The notes beneath the pieces are model-generated. The model saw only the letters and a program-made list of their open reading frames with translations. It was not told where the DNA came from and ran no database searches. Both the position numbers and the translations under genes were made by a program. A stretch of DNA of 64,000 nucleotides from Deltaproteobacteria bacterium (GTDB lineage Bacteria; Myxococcota_A; UBA9042; DTJE01). Of this stretch, positions 26,336-35,570 are shown piece by piece (within the stretch, counting starts at the first letter, position 1; every line of letters starts with the position of its first letter). The DNA is taken from assembly GCA_029547805.1 (NCBI GenBank), contig JAKPOP010000018.1, forward strand, positions 1 through 64,000, written 5' to 3'.

Positions 26336-26447
26336 CCGGCCCTCCGGTTCTGGCGCCGATCGAGATCTCCAACAAATGGGTCACCTGACGCGGACCAAAA
26401 TCGCCGGAAGGCACTAGAATGCCTCCGGGGATTCGAGGAGGTGCTCC

Positions 26448-27905
26448 ATGAGACGGGTCGCCTGGGCGATGCTGGGCCTGTGGTTGGCCTGCGGGTCGGG
26501 AGGCGGGGGGAGTGACCCGGGAGGTGACCCGGGGACCGACCTCGCCGACGGGGGGAGGGACGTCGTCGCCGACGTCCTCGACGTGGCGGATGTCCCGGGG
26601 GACCCCGGGATGGAGGACCCAGACACGGTGGAGCCGCCGGACCCGGCTACGACCGATGCGTTGTCGGACCCGGCGGTCGGCGACGCGCCGGACGGCGGCC
26701 AGGACGGGGCCACGGACGTGAACTTCGAGTGGGACCCGAGCCCCACCCCCGGATGCGTGGACGGCTTCTGCGCCGCCGGACCCGACCATGCCCCGGACCC
26801 TCGGGTTCCCGGGCCCTTCCCGGTCGGGGTGCGGAGGGTCGTCTTCACGGACCCGAGCCAGGTGAACTACGACGGCACGCCCCGGACCCTGGTCACCGAG
26901 ATCTGGTACCCGACCACCCGGGAGTACTACGACTCCCACCCGAAGTTCGCCTACGACATCCGGGAGGACATCCGGAAACTGCCGCAGTTCGCCCACCTGC
27001 TGGACGAGATCGAGGTGGACATCGGCACCTTCCCGGTCGATGCGGTGCTGGACGCCCCGGTGCGCCACGGCGACGGGCGGTTCCCCCTGGTGCTCTTCTC
27101 CCACGGGGCCTTCGGCATCCGGTACCAGAGCATCTTCTACACCGTGCCCCTGGCCTCCCACGGCTACATCGTGGTGGCCCCGGACCACGAGAAGAACACC
27201 CTCTACGACCTGCTGGCGGAGGGATATTCGGGGACCCACCTGGCCGACTCGGCGGTGGCCCGCCCGCTGGACATCCGGTTCCTGATGGACCAGATGGCAC
27301 GGTGGGATGCGGACCCCACGAGCGACTTCTACAAGACGATCCAGACCGACAACGTGGGCATCACCGGGCACTCCTTCGGGGGCTACACCTGCTTTGCCGC
27401 TGCCTATCCCTCGGACGAGAACGGCTGGGCGGAACTGGACCCCCGGGTGAAGGTGATCGTGCCCCAGGCCCCGGCGGGGTACCTCCTGGGGGCCCTGGGG
27501 ATCTACGGCCCCGACTGGCACCTCCCGACGCTGATCGAGGGTGGCGAACTGGACCGGACGCTGGAGTTCCAGCAGGCCTTCAAGGACCCCTGGGATACGC
27601 TGGGGGCGCCGAAGTGGTTCCTGGATCTCAAGCGGGGAGGGCACTTCACCTTCTCGGACCTCTGCCGGCTGAACCTGCTGCAGGTGGCCGAGGAACTGGG
27701 CTACGAGGATGCGAAGAACGCCCTGACCGACGGGTGCGGCGAGATGAACTGGGACTGGCGGGAGGCCCACGTCGCCATTCGCCAGTACTCCATCGGCCTC
27801 CTCAACCGCATCCTGCGCCACAGTCTCGGGTCCGATGTCTGGCTCACGGCCGAGGCCGGGTCAGAGTACGGTGACGAGATCGAGTTCCTGAGCGTCACCG
27901 AGTGA
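26448..27905 (+). CDS. Alpha/beta-hydrolase lipoprotein (PAF-acetylhydrolase/lipase-like)
   Basis: This 485-aa lipoprotein (WLACG) has an Asp-rich linker (about 20-95) and a catalytic domain similar to platelet-activating-factor acetylhydrolase/dienelactone-hydrolase-like enzymes. The oxyanion region is LFSHGAFG, the nucleophile is Ser309 in TGHSFGG and the probable catalytic His is His399 in GGHFTFSD. GAGGAGG precedes the ATG. A 112-base gap separates it from fadL, with a TAGAAT at 26415-26420 that may be its own -10 box. It supplies the esterase activity absent from the VolA-like lipoprotein two genes upstream. Whether it cleaves phospholipids, triglycerides or polyesters cannot be told. 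Confidence 0.82.
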   Translation: MRRVAWAMLGLWLACGSGGGGSDPGGDPGTDLADGGRDVVADVLDVADVPGDPGMEDPDTVEPPDPATTDALSDPAVGDAPDGGQDGATDVNFEWDPSPTPGCVDGFCAAGPDHAPDPRVPGPFPVGVRRVVFTDPSQVNYDGTPRTLVTEIWYPTTREYYDSHPKFAYDIREDIRKLPQFAHLLDEIEVDIGTFPVDAVLDAPVRHGDGRFPLVLFSHGAFGIRYQSIFYTVPLASHGYIVVAPDHEKNTLYDLLAEGYSGTHLADSAVARPLDIRFLMDQMARWDADPTSDFYKTIQTDNVGITGHSFGGYTCFAAAYPSDENGWAELDPRVKVIVPQAPAGYLLGALGIYGPDWHLPTLIEGGELDRTLEFQQAFKDPWDTLGAPKWFLDLKRGGHFTFSDLCRLNLLQVAEELGYEDAKNALTDGCGEMNWDWREAHVAIRQYSIGLLNRILRHSLGSDVWLTAEAGSEYGDEIEFLSVTE

Positions 27906-27914
27906 GGAGTGGGG

Positions 27915-27990
27915 TGGTGGAGCTAGGGGGATTCGAACCCCCGACCTCACGGATGCGAACCGTGCGCTCTCCCAACTGAGCTACAGCCCC
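27915..27990 (-). tRNA. tRNA-Ala (CGC)
   Basis: The 76-base cloverleaf has an encoded CCA. The sequence starts GGGGCTGTAGCTCAGTTGGG, the anticodon loop TTCGCAT gives CGC, and the T-arm contains GGTTCGAATCC. It lies 9 bases beyond the stop of the convergent hydrolase gene. Confidence 0.95.
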
Positions 27991-28029
27991 GAAGGTCCCG
28001 GCGGAATGACCGCCATGCAAAGCGGGTGA

Positions 28030-28058
28030 AGTCTAGCGGCAGCCCACCCTTCCGTCAA
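28030..28058 (-). promoter_or_regulatory. Promoter of tRNA-Ala
   Basis: The minus strand shows TTGACG (28053-28058), a 17-base spacer and TAGACT (28030-28035), 39 bases upstream of the tRNA 5' end. The rest of the 281-base gap to the dehydratase genes holds no convincing gene. Confidence 0.6.
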
Positions 28059-28271
28059 GAGCCCGAATGCCCCCGACTCTCCAGCATGGGCGGGACTCTC
28101 CTGGCCATTCATGGGCCTCGCGTCGGCTCCAGGTGGCAGGTGCCGGGAGCGGCCTGCACCAATTCATTGTTCCTCGAACCGCCCGTTCTGGTCCGCCCCT
28201 GGCGGTGCATGTCGGCCCCGTGGTGTGGAACGGGCCGCGCTGTGGGATACTGTGCCCCGGGAGGTGGCGCG

Positions 28272-29360
28272 ATGGGATGGGAACGTCTGCTGGAGGTGGC
28301 CCGGGACCCGGTCGCGAACATCCGGGCTCGGGTGGAACGGGAGGGCCGGCCGCTGGCCATCGCGATGTCGTCCTATGTGCCGCTGGAGGTCCTGGACGCT
28401 TTTGGATGCTCGGCGGTGCGGTGGGGTCCTGTCTGCGAGGACTTCCCCCGGGCCGACGGGGTGATGCAGGCCTACGCCTGCTCCTTCATCCGGTCGGCCC
28501 TGGAGATGCTCCTTTCCCGGAACCTGCCGGCGAGGCTGGTGGCGACCGCCAGCGGCTGCGACGTGATCACGGCCGTGCCTGGCATGCTGTCGGTGGCCCG
28601 ACCGGACCTCGCGACGGCGCACCTGCGATTGCCCATTCGGGTGGATGGGGCCCCGGCACGACAGCAGGCGGTCCGGGCCCTGGTGGCCTTCTGTGAGGAG
28701 GTCCGGGAGCGCCTCGGGGCACCGCTGGACCTGAACCGGCTCGACCAGGCGGCCCGGATCCGGCAGGAGGTCCGGAGCCGGATCGCGGCCTGCTTCGCAG
28801 GGCTGGCCTCGGGGACGTTCTCGGCAGTGCCGGCGTACGGGGCGGCCCTGGCGGCCCAGAGCATGGCCCCCGAGGAGTGGCTCGCGGCCTTCCCGGGGGC
28901 GTCGGCCCTGCCGTCCGGCGACGGGGTGCCGGTACTGCTGTCCGGGGAGACGGTGCCTTCCCTGGAGGTGATCGAGGAACTTCAGTCCCTGGGCCTTCGG
29001 ATCGTGGCGGACGATACCAACACGGCGGCCCGAGAGGCCAGTCGCAGGGTCCACCTGGAGGCCTCGGACCTGGTGGAGGCCATTGCCGTGAGCCTGGCGG
29101 ATCGGCCCTGGCACAGCCCCGAGCGGCTGGTGCCCGATCGGCCGGCCGCCGTGGCCGCCCGGGCCCGGGAGGCAGGAGCGCGGGCCGCGATCTTGCTCCA
29201 CCAGAAGTTCTGCGACCCCTGCGCCTTCGAGGCCCCGGGGCTCGCGGCGGCCCTCCGGGAGGTGGGCATCCCGTCGCTGGTGCTGGAACTGGACCGCCAG
29301 AGGGGGCTCACCGGCGGCCAGCGGACCCGGGTCCAGACCCTGCTGGAGTCTCTGCCATGA
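28272..29360 (+). CDS. 2-hydroxyacyl-CoA dehydratase / benzoyl-CoA reductase family subunit 1
   Basis: This 362-aa iron-sulfur protein is one half of an HgdAB/BcrBC-type dehydratase or reductase core. Conserved elements are MSSYVPLEVLDAFG, the cluster-binding YACSFIRSALE, the TASGCDVI Cys and KFCDPCAFEAPGL near the C-terminus. The ATG at 28272 has GGGAGG upstream; earlier in-frame ATGs would only add a low-quality extension. The stop overlaps the second subunit (ATGA) and an activator ATPase follows. Such systems perform radical, ATP-primed two-electron chemistry on acyl-CoA substrates. The substrate is unknown because no CoA transferase or pathway gene is adjacent. Confidence 0.82.
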   Translation: MGWERLLEVARDPVANIRARVEREGRPLAIAMSSYVPLEVLDAFGCSAVRWGPVCEDFPRADGVMQAYACSFIRSALEMLLSRNLPARLVATASGCDVITAVPGMLSVARPDLATAHLRLPIRVDGAPARQQAVRALVAFCEEVRERLGAPLDLNRLDQAARIRQEVRSRIAACFAGLASGTFSAVPAYGAALAAQSMAPEEWLAAFPGASALPSGDGVPVLLSGETVPSLEVIEELQSLGLRIVADDTNTAAREASRRVHLEASDLVEAIAVSLADRPWHSPERLVPDRPAAVAARAREAGARAAILLHQKFCDPCAFEAPGLAAALREVGIPSLVLELDRQRGLTGGQRTRVQTLLESLP

Positions 29361-30556
29361 GAAAACTGCAACACAACGCGGTGCTGGCCCGGACCATCCG
29401 CAACCAGGTCCTCTGGACCCGCCTCGGGTCGAGGCTGGGCCTCCCGGTGGCCTGGGTCACCTCGGGGTCGCCGGTCGAACTGGTGCTGGCGGCGGGCTTC
29501 ATCCCGTTCTACCCCGAGAACCACGCGGCCATCTGCGCCGCCCGGGAGATGTCCCAGGGACTGGCGGAGCACACCGAGGGGCGCGGGTACTCCCGGGACC
29601 TCTGCTCCTATGCCCGGGTGGACCTGGGCGCCCAGTGGACCGGCCGGACCCCCCTGGGCCGGCTCGTGCCGCCGGACCTCGTGCTGGTCAGCAACAATAT
29701 CTGCGGGACGGTCCAGAACTGGTTCCGGCTCACCGCCGAGCACTTCCGGGTCCCGATGTTCTTCCTGGACACCCCCTTCCACGACGGCCCCCCCACCGAC
29801 GGGGACGTGGCCTACGTCCGGGAGCAGCTGGTGGCGATGGCCCCCGAGATCTCCCGGGTGGGCTGGCGGCGGATCACCGAGGACCGTCTTCGGAAGGTCA
29901 CGGAGCGCTCCCGGGAGGCCCTGGAACTCTGGGCCCGGGTGCTGGAGACCGCCTCCCGCCGCCCGGCTCCCTTCACCTCCTTCGACGCCTTCGTCCACAT
30001 GGCCCCCATCGTCTCGATGCGGGGGACGCGACGGTGCGTGGCCTACTACCGGGGACTCCTGGAGGAACTGCGCCGTCGGGCCGACCGGGGGGACTCGGCG
30101 ATCCCCGAGGAACGGGCCCGGGTGGTCTGGGACAACATCGCCATCTGGCCCGCCCACAAGCAGTTGAAGAAACTCTTCGAGCGGCACCGGGTGGCCCTGG
30201 TGTCGGACACCTACACGAGTGCCTGGACCGTGGAGCACCTGGACCCGAAGGACCCCTTCACGGGCCTGGCGAAGGCCTACACGGACATCCTGCTGATCCA
30301 CGGCGTCGCCCACCGGGTCGAGGTCCTGACCCGGATGATCCAGCGCTTCGGGGCCCAGGGCTTCGTGCTGCACTCGAACCGGTCCTGCAAGCGCTACTCC
30401 CTGGGCCAGTACGGCGTGCGCCAGGTCGTCACGGCCCGCACCGGGGTCCCGGGGGTGGTGATCGAGGCGGACATGGCCGACCCCCGGGCGGTCTCCATGG
30501 AGCACCTGGAACAGCGTCTGGTCCCCTTCTTCGAGAGCCTGGGGGCCGGGACATGA
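29357..30556 (+). CDS. 2-hydroxyacyl-CoA dehydratase / benzoyl-CoA reductase family subunit 2
   Basis: This 399-aa partner subunit of the HgdB/BcrB family would bind a 4Fe-4S cluster. Family landmarks are SPVELVLAAGFIPFYPEN, the RDLCSYARVDLG Cys, NNICGTVQNWF and the C-terminal SNRSCKRYSLGQYG with its conserved Cys. ATGA overlaps join it to subunit 1 upstream and the activator downstream, so the three proteins should be made in balance. Oxygen-sensitive chemistry of this type implies low-oxygen growth at least part of the time. Family membership is clear; the substrate class is not. Confidence 0.85.
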   Translation: MRKLQHNAVLARTIRNQVLWTRLGSRLGLPVAWVTSGSPVELVLAAGFIPFYPENHAAICAAREMSQGLAEHTEGRGYSRDLCSYARVDLGAQWTGRTPLGRLVPPDLVLVSNNICGTVQNWFRLTAEHFRVPMFFLDTPFHDGPPTDGDVAYVREQLVAMAPEISRVGWRRITEDRLRKVTERSREALELWARVLETASRRPAPFTSFDAFVHMAPIVSMRGTRRCVAYYRGLLEELRRRADRGDSAIPEERARVVWDNIAIWPAHKQLKKLFERHRVALVSDTYTSAWTVEHLDPKDPFTGLAKAYTDILLIHGVAHRVEVLTRMIQRFGAQGFVLHSNRSCKRYSLGQYGVRQVVTARTGVPGVVIEADMADPRAVSMEHLEQRLVPFFESLGAGT

Positions 30557-31314
30557 GTCGACGCGTCGCCGGGCTCGACATCGGTTCCACCGCCACCAAG
30601 TGCGCCGTGGTGGAGGGGGGGCGCCTGGTGCAGGCGGTCATGCTCCCCTCGATGCCCGACATGGTCGCGGCGGCCCGGGAGGCCCTCCGGCAGGCGGGGG
30701 CCGAAGCCCTGCCGGTGGTCACCACGGGTTACGGCCGGGCCCTCCACGAGCCCCGGCTGGCCCAGGTCAGCGAGATCACGGCCCTGGCAGCCGGGGTGGG
30801 GGCGCTGCGACCCGAGGCGGCCACGGTGGTGGACATCGGGGGCCAGGACAGCAAGGTGGTCCGGGTCCAGGGCGGCAAGGTGCTGGACTTCGCGATGAAT
30901 GACCGCTGCGCCGCCGGGACCGGGCGCTTCCTGGAGGTGATGAGCCGGGTGCTGAACATCCCCCAGGACCGCTTCGATGAGGTCTCCCGCCCGGAGGTGG
31001 ACCCGCTGCCCATTAGCAGCACCTGCACGGTCTTCGCCGAGTCCGAGGTGGTCGGGCTTCTCTCCCGGAGGGAGCCGCCGGACCGCATCCTGAAGGGGGT
31101 CCTGACGGCGGTCTGCAGCCGGGTCGCCGCCCTCGGGCGGCAGGTGGGCGTCGCTGCCCCTGTCGTCGCGACCGGTGGGCCCGCGCGGTCCATGGCGGTG
31201 ATCCGGGCCCTCTCGGAGGCCCTGGGGATGGAGGTCCTTCCGATCCTGCCGGACCCACAGGGCGTGACCGCCTTCGGGGCGGCCCTGATCTGCGCCCAGC
31301 GCGCCGGGGCTTGA
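30553..31314 (+). CDS. HgdC/BcrA-type activator ATPase
   Basis: This 253-aa ASKHA-fold ATPase would use ATP hydrolysis to inject one low-potential electron into the dehydratase core. The nucleotide-binding motifs GLDIGSTATKCAVV and VVDIGGQDSKVV are intact. The two cysteines that hold the inter-subunit 4Fe-4S cluster are seen in NDRCAAGTGRF and SSTCTVFAESE. Length matches single-polypeptide HgdC activators. It overlaps the preceding gene by four bases. As the only activator nearby it very likely serves these two subunits. Confidence 0.92.
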   Translation: MSRRVAGLDIGSTATKCAVVEGGRLVQAVMLPSMPDMVAAAREALRQAGAEALPVVTTGYGRALHEPRLAQVSEITALAAGVGALRPEAATVVDIGGQDSKVVRVQGGKVLDFAMNDRCAAGTGRFLEVMSRVLNIPQDRFDEVSRPEVDPLPISSTCTVFAESEVVGLLSRREPPDRILKGVLTAVCSRVAALGRQVGVAAPVVATGGPARSMAVIRALSEALGMEVLPILPDPQGVTAFGAALICAQRAGA

Positions 31315-31399
31315 CGCATTCCCGGAGCCGAATCCTCGCCAATCCAGCCCGCCAGAAATCCCTGGACGCGTCGTGTCAAGATTCAAAAATGGGGGGATG

Positions 31400-31427
31400 T
31401 TGACATTTGACAGGGTTCTGTTGGAAT
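31400..31427 (+). promoter_or_regulatory. Possible promoter before the small lipoprotein
   Basis: An AT-richer stretch in the 165-base gap holds TTGACA (31400-31405) with TGGAAT (31422-31427) 16 bases on, and a second TTGACA at 31407-31412. The -10 match is weak. Confidence 0.35.
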
Positions 31428-31479
31428 CAACGTGTTGCCTGGTCAACGGGGGCATTTCCTGACAACAGGGGAGGACGGC

Positions 31480-32346
31480 ATGAACCGGGTGCATGCATTG
31501 GTGCTGGTGGCGATCGCTTCCTGGACCTGGGCCTGCGAGTCCAGCGATTCCGGGCAGGACACGTCGACGGGACGGGACGTGGTGGCGGACACGGGAGGCG
31601 GGCAGGACCTCCCGGCGACGGACACTCCGGCGACGGACCCGGGGACGACCGACACGCCGCCCGTGATGGGGACCTTCCGGGCCACCCTGATTGACTTCCA
31701 GTCGAAGGACCCGGTGGAGGGGGCCCTGGTGAAGGTGCTGGACAACGCCACGGGGCTTCCCACGGGCCAGGAGGTCCGATCCAAGGCCGGGGGCCTGGTG
31801 GAACTCGAACTGCCCAAGGGGATCGAGGTGGGGTTCCTGGCCACCGGGGCCGATGCCAAGCCGACCTACCAGTTCAACATCGACTCCGAGGCCCAGGATG
31901 AGACGCTGTGGCTGGTCAGCGAACTGACCTACAACGTCGCCCCGGCCCTGGCGGGCCTCACGGTGGACCCGACCAAGGGCATCGTGGCCGGGGGCCTTTA
32001 CTTCTTCAACGACCAGAACTCGAACGGACGGATCGACGAGGGGGAGGAGGAGAAGGTCGGCTGCGCCACCATCGAGACGAGCCCCGCCGGTGAGTACCGC
32101 TACTTCAATCCGACCACCGGCCTGCCGGCCTCCCTGGAGGCGGCCCCGACGACCAGCAAGAACCTGTCCTACTTCCTGGCGGGCAACGTGGCCATTGACG
32201 CCAGTGGCAAGGTGACCGTCACCGCGAAGGTCGGCGACACGGTGGTCGGCACGGTGGACATCTTCGTGCAGCCTGACAGCATCTGCATCAGCAACATCTA
32301 CGTGGACACGCCGGCCAATCCGACCCCTGGGGACTGCACCCGGTGA
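31480..32346 (+). CDS. Lipoprotein with Ca-binding-loop-like motif (unknown function)
   Basis: This 288-aa lipoprotein has the lipobox SWTWAC and a Thr/Asp/Gly-rich linker to about residue 65. A beta-sandwich-like region (about 65-150) resembles carboxypeptidase regulatory-like domains. A calcium-loop-like segment NDQNSNGRIDEGEE lies near residue 185. GGGGAGG precedes the ATG. It is 41 bases ahead of the DUF1302 gene and probably cotranscribed with the DUF1302-DUF1329-YCF48-RND genes, so it may be an accessory of that export machine. I do not recognise the family beyond these features. Confidence 0.65.
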   Translation: MNRVHALVLVAIASWTWACESSDSGQDTSTGRDVVADTGGGQDLPATDTPATDPGTTDTPPVMGTFRATLIDFQSKDPVEGALVKVLDNATGLPTGQEVRSKAGGLVELELPKGIEVGFLATGADAKPTYQFNIDSEAQDETLWLVSELTYNVAPALAGLTVDPTKGIVAGGLYFFNDQNSNGRIDEGEEEKVGCATIETSPAGEYRYFNPTTGLPASLEAAPTTSKNLSYFLAGNVAIDASGKVTVTAKVGDTVVGTVDIFVQPDSICISNIYVDTPANPTPGDCTR

Positions 32347-32387
32347 TCCGGGGTGCGTGACCCGGGTTCGAACCACAGGAGGACCCG

Positions 32388-34208
32388 ATGAACCTCTCTT
32401 TCGGGATGCACCGGACCTTCTGGTCAGGGGTCCTCGGGATCGCGTGCCTGCTGGGCCTGCCGGGGGAGGCCCGATCGGCGTCCGAGGAGGGGGACGATCC
32501 TCCCTCGGGGGGAGCCGTCGAAGGCGTCCCAGAGGCACCCGTGACCTCGTCGGAGCCCGAATCCCTGACCTACAGCGAACCCTTCCCTGGGGACGAGGCC
32601 CCGGCGGCGGAGGTCCAGGAGAACCCCTATGGGACTCGGGCCTCGGGAGACCCCTTCGGGGAGGAGACGGGACGGTTCCAGGTCAACGGCTATCTCCAGA
32701 CCCAGTTCGGCATCTTCTTCGGCTGGGAGAAGGACCGGTTCGAGGAGGACGTGAAGGCCAACAAGGTCTATCCCACGGACCACGGCGGGAAACTGGGCGA
32801 GTTGTCGATGTTCCGGAACACGCTCCAGATCGAGGCCGACTGGCAGCCCACCCGGGCCATCTCGCTCCATGCGATCCTCCGGGGCGTCCTCTCCAGCAAA
32901 CTGCCGTCGGATCGGGACGCCCAGGTCCCCGACGCGGGCTACGTCGGACAGGCCGAGAAACGCCGGCAGTGGGTGCTGGACCGCTACTACAACGAACTGG
33001 ACGTCCGGGAACTCTACGTGGACATCGAGGCCCACCCCCTGCTGACCTTCCGGGTGGGGCGGCAGCAGGTGTCCTGGGGCGAGACAGGGCAGTACCGCCT
33101 GCTGGACGTGATCAACCCGACCGATTCCACATGGCACTTCGGCCCCCTGGAGTCCTTCGAGGACCAGCGGATCCCGAACTGGATGCTGAAGGCCCAGTTG
33201 GAGATCCCACCGCTGCGGGGCTGGCTCGAGGGAGTCTGGGTCCCGGCCCTGGACCGCCCCGAGGACATGGTGACGGTGCCCCTGACCTTCGTCGGGGCCT
33301 GGGGCCTGCCGCCCCCGCCGAAGCAGGGCGATGCCTCCCTCCATCCCAACGCGATCCACTCGAAGGTCTTCCTGTGGCCCCAGCGGGACGTCCGGAACAG
33401 CCGCGCCGGGGCCCGGTGGCGGGGCGAGGCCGGCCCCGTGACCTACACGCTGGCCTACTTCTGGACCCACGTCCAGAGTCCGCCGATTCCCCTCTACTTC
33501 GTTGCCCCCTTCACCTCCGGGGCCAGTGGCTACGACGTCTATCTGGGCTTCCCGAGGCAACACGTGGTCGGGGCCTCGATGGAGGTGGCGGTGCCCCATC
33601 CCGTCGCCCTGAACATCAAGCTGGAGGCGGCCTTCGAGCCCGACCGGACCTACCCGGTGCACTCCCTGAAGAAGCGGATCCGGATGGACCCCGCCGTCGC
33701 GGCCGAGATCGGTGGGGACCGGGCCGTGGGCTACTACTTCGACAACCCGAAGAAGAAGGTGTTCTCCTGGGCCCTGACCCTCCAGCGGCCCTCGACGATC
33801 CGGTGGCTGAACCCCCAGCAGTCCACCATGTTCGTGCTCCAGTTCATGCACACCTGGATCGCCGACTTCAAGCCCCTCAAGCGCGATGCCGACGGGCTTG
33901 TGGTGGACCAGGGGGACTACATCCTGGAGATCCCGGGGTATGACTCCACGCTGGCCGAGGAGCACTCCTTCCGGCTCGTGGGGGCGGTCTTCACGTCGTA
34001 CCTCAACGGGATGCTGACACCGCGGATCATCGGGGCCTGGCTGCCCAAGAACGGGGGGTTCCTGAGCGTGCAGATGGACGTGGCCCTGGGCAACCACTGG
34101 CGGATCCTGGCCGCGGTGAACCAGTTCTTCGGGGCCAATCCCTACAAGGGGATCGGGCTGTTCCGGGACCGGGACGAGGTGAACGTCCGGGTGCGGTACC
34201 AGTTCTGA
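32388..34208 (+). CDS. DUF1302-family outer-membrane protein
   Basis: This 606-aa predicted outer-membrane beta barrel has a signal peptide ending near GEARSA. The long amphipathic-strand region opens with RFQVNGYLQTQFGIFFG and ends, like many barrels, with an aromatic residue (VNVRVRYQF). GRQQVSWGETGQYRLLDVINP is typical of DUF1302 proteins. It is followed by DUF1329, YCF48-like and MMPL/RND genes. This gene order recurs in proteobacteria, including steroid and terpene degraders. It probably forms the outer-membrane channel or acceptor for the lipid handled by the other three. Confidence 0.85.
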   Translation: MNLSFGMHRTFWSGVLGIACLLGLPGEARSASEEGDDPPSGGAVEGVPEAPVTSSEPESLTYSEPFPGDEAPAAEVQENPYGTRASGDPFGEETGRFQVNGYLQTQFGIFFGWEKDRFEEDVKANKVYPTDHGGKLGELSMFRNTLQIEADWQPTRAISLHAILRGVLSSKLPSDRDAQVPDAGYVGQAEKRRQWVLDRYYNELDVRELYVDIEAHPLLTFRVGRQQVSWGETGQYRLLDVINPTDSTWHFGPLESFEDQRIPNWMLKAQLEIPPLRGWLEGVWVPALDRPEDMVTVPLTFVGAWGLPPPPKQGDASLHPNAIHSKVFLWPQRDVRNSRAGARWRGEAGPVTYTLAYFWTHVQSPPIPLYFVAPFTSGASGYDVYLGFPRQHVVGASMEVAVPHPVALNIKLEAAFEPDRTYPVHSLKKRIRMDPAVAAEIGGDRAVGYYFDNPKKKVFSWALTLQRPSTIRWLNPQQSTMFVLQFMHTWIADFKPLKRDADGLVVDQGDYILEIPGYDSTLAEEHSFRLVGAVFTSYLNGMLTPRIIGAWLPKNGGFLSVQMDVALGNHWRILAAVNQFFGANPYKGIGLFRDRDEVNVRVRYQF

Positions 34209-34245
34209 ACGGGACATGCCGCCCCTGGGGGCGGGGGAGGGGAAC

Positions 34246-35526
34246 ATGCGACAACGGATGCTCCTGTCGGGAATCGGCGTGCTGCTGGCGCTGGTGCCTC
34301 TGGCGGCCTCGGCCCAATGGAAGCCGGGGGTGACGCTGACGGCGGACAACTGGGGCGCGATGGTGGGCTTCAAGCCCGACACGACGGGCTTCAAGCCGGG
34401 GGTCGTGCTGGACGCCTCCAACTGGAAGAGCCACGCCTCCTTCATCCCGGAGGCCCTGGGCCTGCTGTTCGAGCGCTACGGGTTGAAGGCCTGGACGGTC
34501 CCCTACAAGCCGATCCACCCCTCGAAGGGGTACATCGAGGCCACGAACCAGTATGCCGGCCAGGCGCGGCTGCTGGACACGGGCGACAACCCCCGGAAGA
34601 AGGGCATCGAGAACTACACCGCGGGGCTGCCCTTCCCGAACCCCCAGGACGGCCTCCAGGTGGCCTGGAACTACCAGTACTCCTACAACGGCGATGACGG
34701 GGGGTTCCACTACGGGGTGTACTGGATCAACGGCAAGAAGGGCGTGGAGCGGAGCGAGGAGTGGCGCTGGCTCTACATCATCCGGGCCATGTTTCGGACC
34801 GACGTGCCCCCCAAGCCCCACATCCCGGAGATGGCGGCCCGGGGGGTCCAGTACACCTCGATGACCTGGGCCATCGAGCCCTACGACAAGGCCGGGTTCG
34901 GCGCCCTGTACAGCCGCTACACCGACCCCAAGGACCAGGAGGGCTGGGTGTACATCCCCACGATGCGCCGGACCATGAAGGCCTCCTTTGGAACCCGGGG
35001 GGATGCCTGGAACAACACGGACATGCTCTACGAGGACGTCCGGGGCTTCATGGGCTACCCCGAGTGGATGCACTGGCGGCTGGTCCGAAAGACCACGATC
35101 CTGGCGCCGATGCATGCCGGGATCCGGGCCGGCAAGGAGTACCGGGACCAGACCTTCGACTTCAAGACCCCGCCCTACTGGAACTTCCGGGGCAAGTGGG
35201 AGCCGAGGCCGGTCTATGTCGTCGAGGCGACGCCGAAGTTCAAGGACTATCCCTATAGCCGGATGGTGTTCTACTTCGACGCCGAGACCTTCTACATCCC
35301 CTTCAAGGAGGCCTATGACAAGAAGGGCCGCCTGTGGAAGGTCCTGATCAACGCCTACAACGACAGCCCGGACATGGACCGGTATCCCCCGGACATCGGC
35401 ACCTCGCTGGTGATCGACCTCCAGGCCGAGCACGCCACGGCCTTCCCGTCCTACAACTCGTTCGCCAACAAGGGGCTCGACCCGTCCCAGTTCACGCTGT
35501 CGAACCTCCAGAAGATGGGCAAGTAG
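34246..35526 (+). CDS. DUF1329-family LolA-like periplasmic protein
   Basis: This 426-aa periplasmic protein has a signal peptide (LAASAQ). DUF1329 falls in the LolA/LolB fold group, open half-barrels that carry lipids across the periplasm. Recognisable stretches are GYIEATNQYAGQARLLD, WVYIPTMRRTMKASFG and RMVFYFDAETFYIPFKEAYD, all in the expected order. GGGGGAGG precedes the ATG at 34246; an ATG 30 bases earlier is less likely. It lies between the barrel and the propeller/RND genes, as expected for the shuttle between inner-membrane exporter and outer membrane. The cargo is unknown. Confidence 0.85.
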   Translation: MRQRMLLSGIGVLLALVPLAASAQWKPGVTLTADNWGAMVGFKPDTTGFKPGVVLDASNWKSHASFIPEALGLLFERYGLKAWTVPYKPIHPSKGYIEATNQYAGQARLLDTGDNPRKKGIENYTAGLPFPNPQDGLQVAWNYQYSYNGDDGGFHYGVYWINGKKGVERSEEWRWLYIIRAMFRTDVPPKPHIPEMAARGVQYTSMTWAIEPYDKAGFGALYSRYTDPKDQEGWVYIPTMRRTMKASFGTRGDAWNNTDMLYEDVRGFMGYPEWMHWRLVRKTTILAPMHAGIRAGKEYRDQTFDFKTPPYWNFRGKWEPRPVYVVEATPKFKDYPYSRMVFYFDAETFYIPFKEAYDKKGRLWKVLINAYNDSPDMDRYPPDIGTSLVIDLQAEHATAFPSYNSFANKGLDPSQFTLSNLQKMGK

Positions 35527-35570
35527 CCCCGGGGTCTTCCGCCTGGGCCGCGCGAGAGCAGGGAGGGGAC

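Noticed and set aside
28026-28271. N-terminal extension of the first dehydratase subunit
   Set aside because: The extra 82 residues are not family-like and overlap the tRNA-Ala promoter; the ATG at 28272 has a good ribosome binding site.
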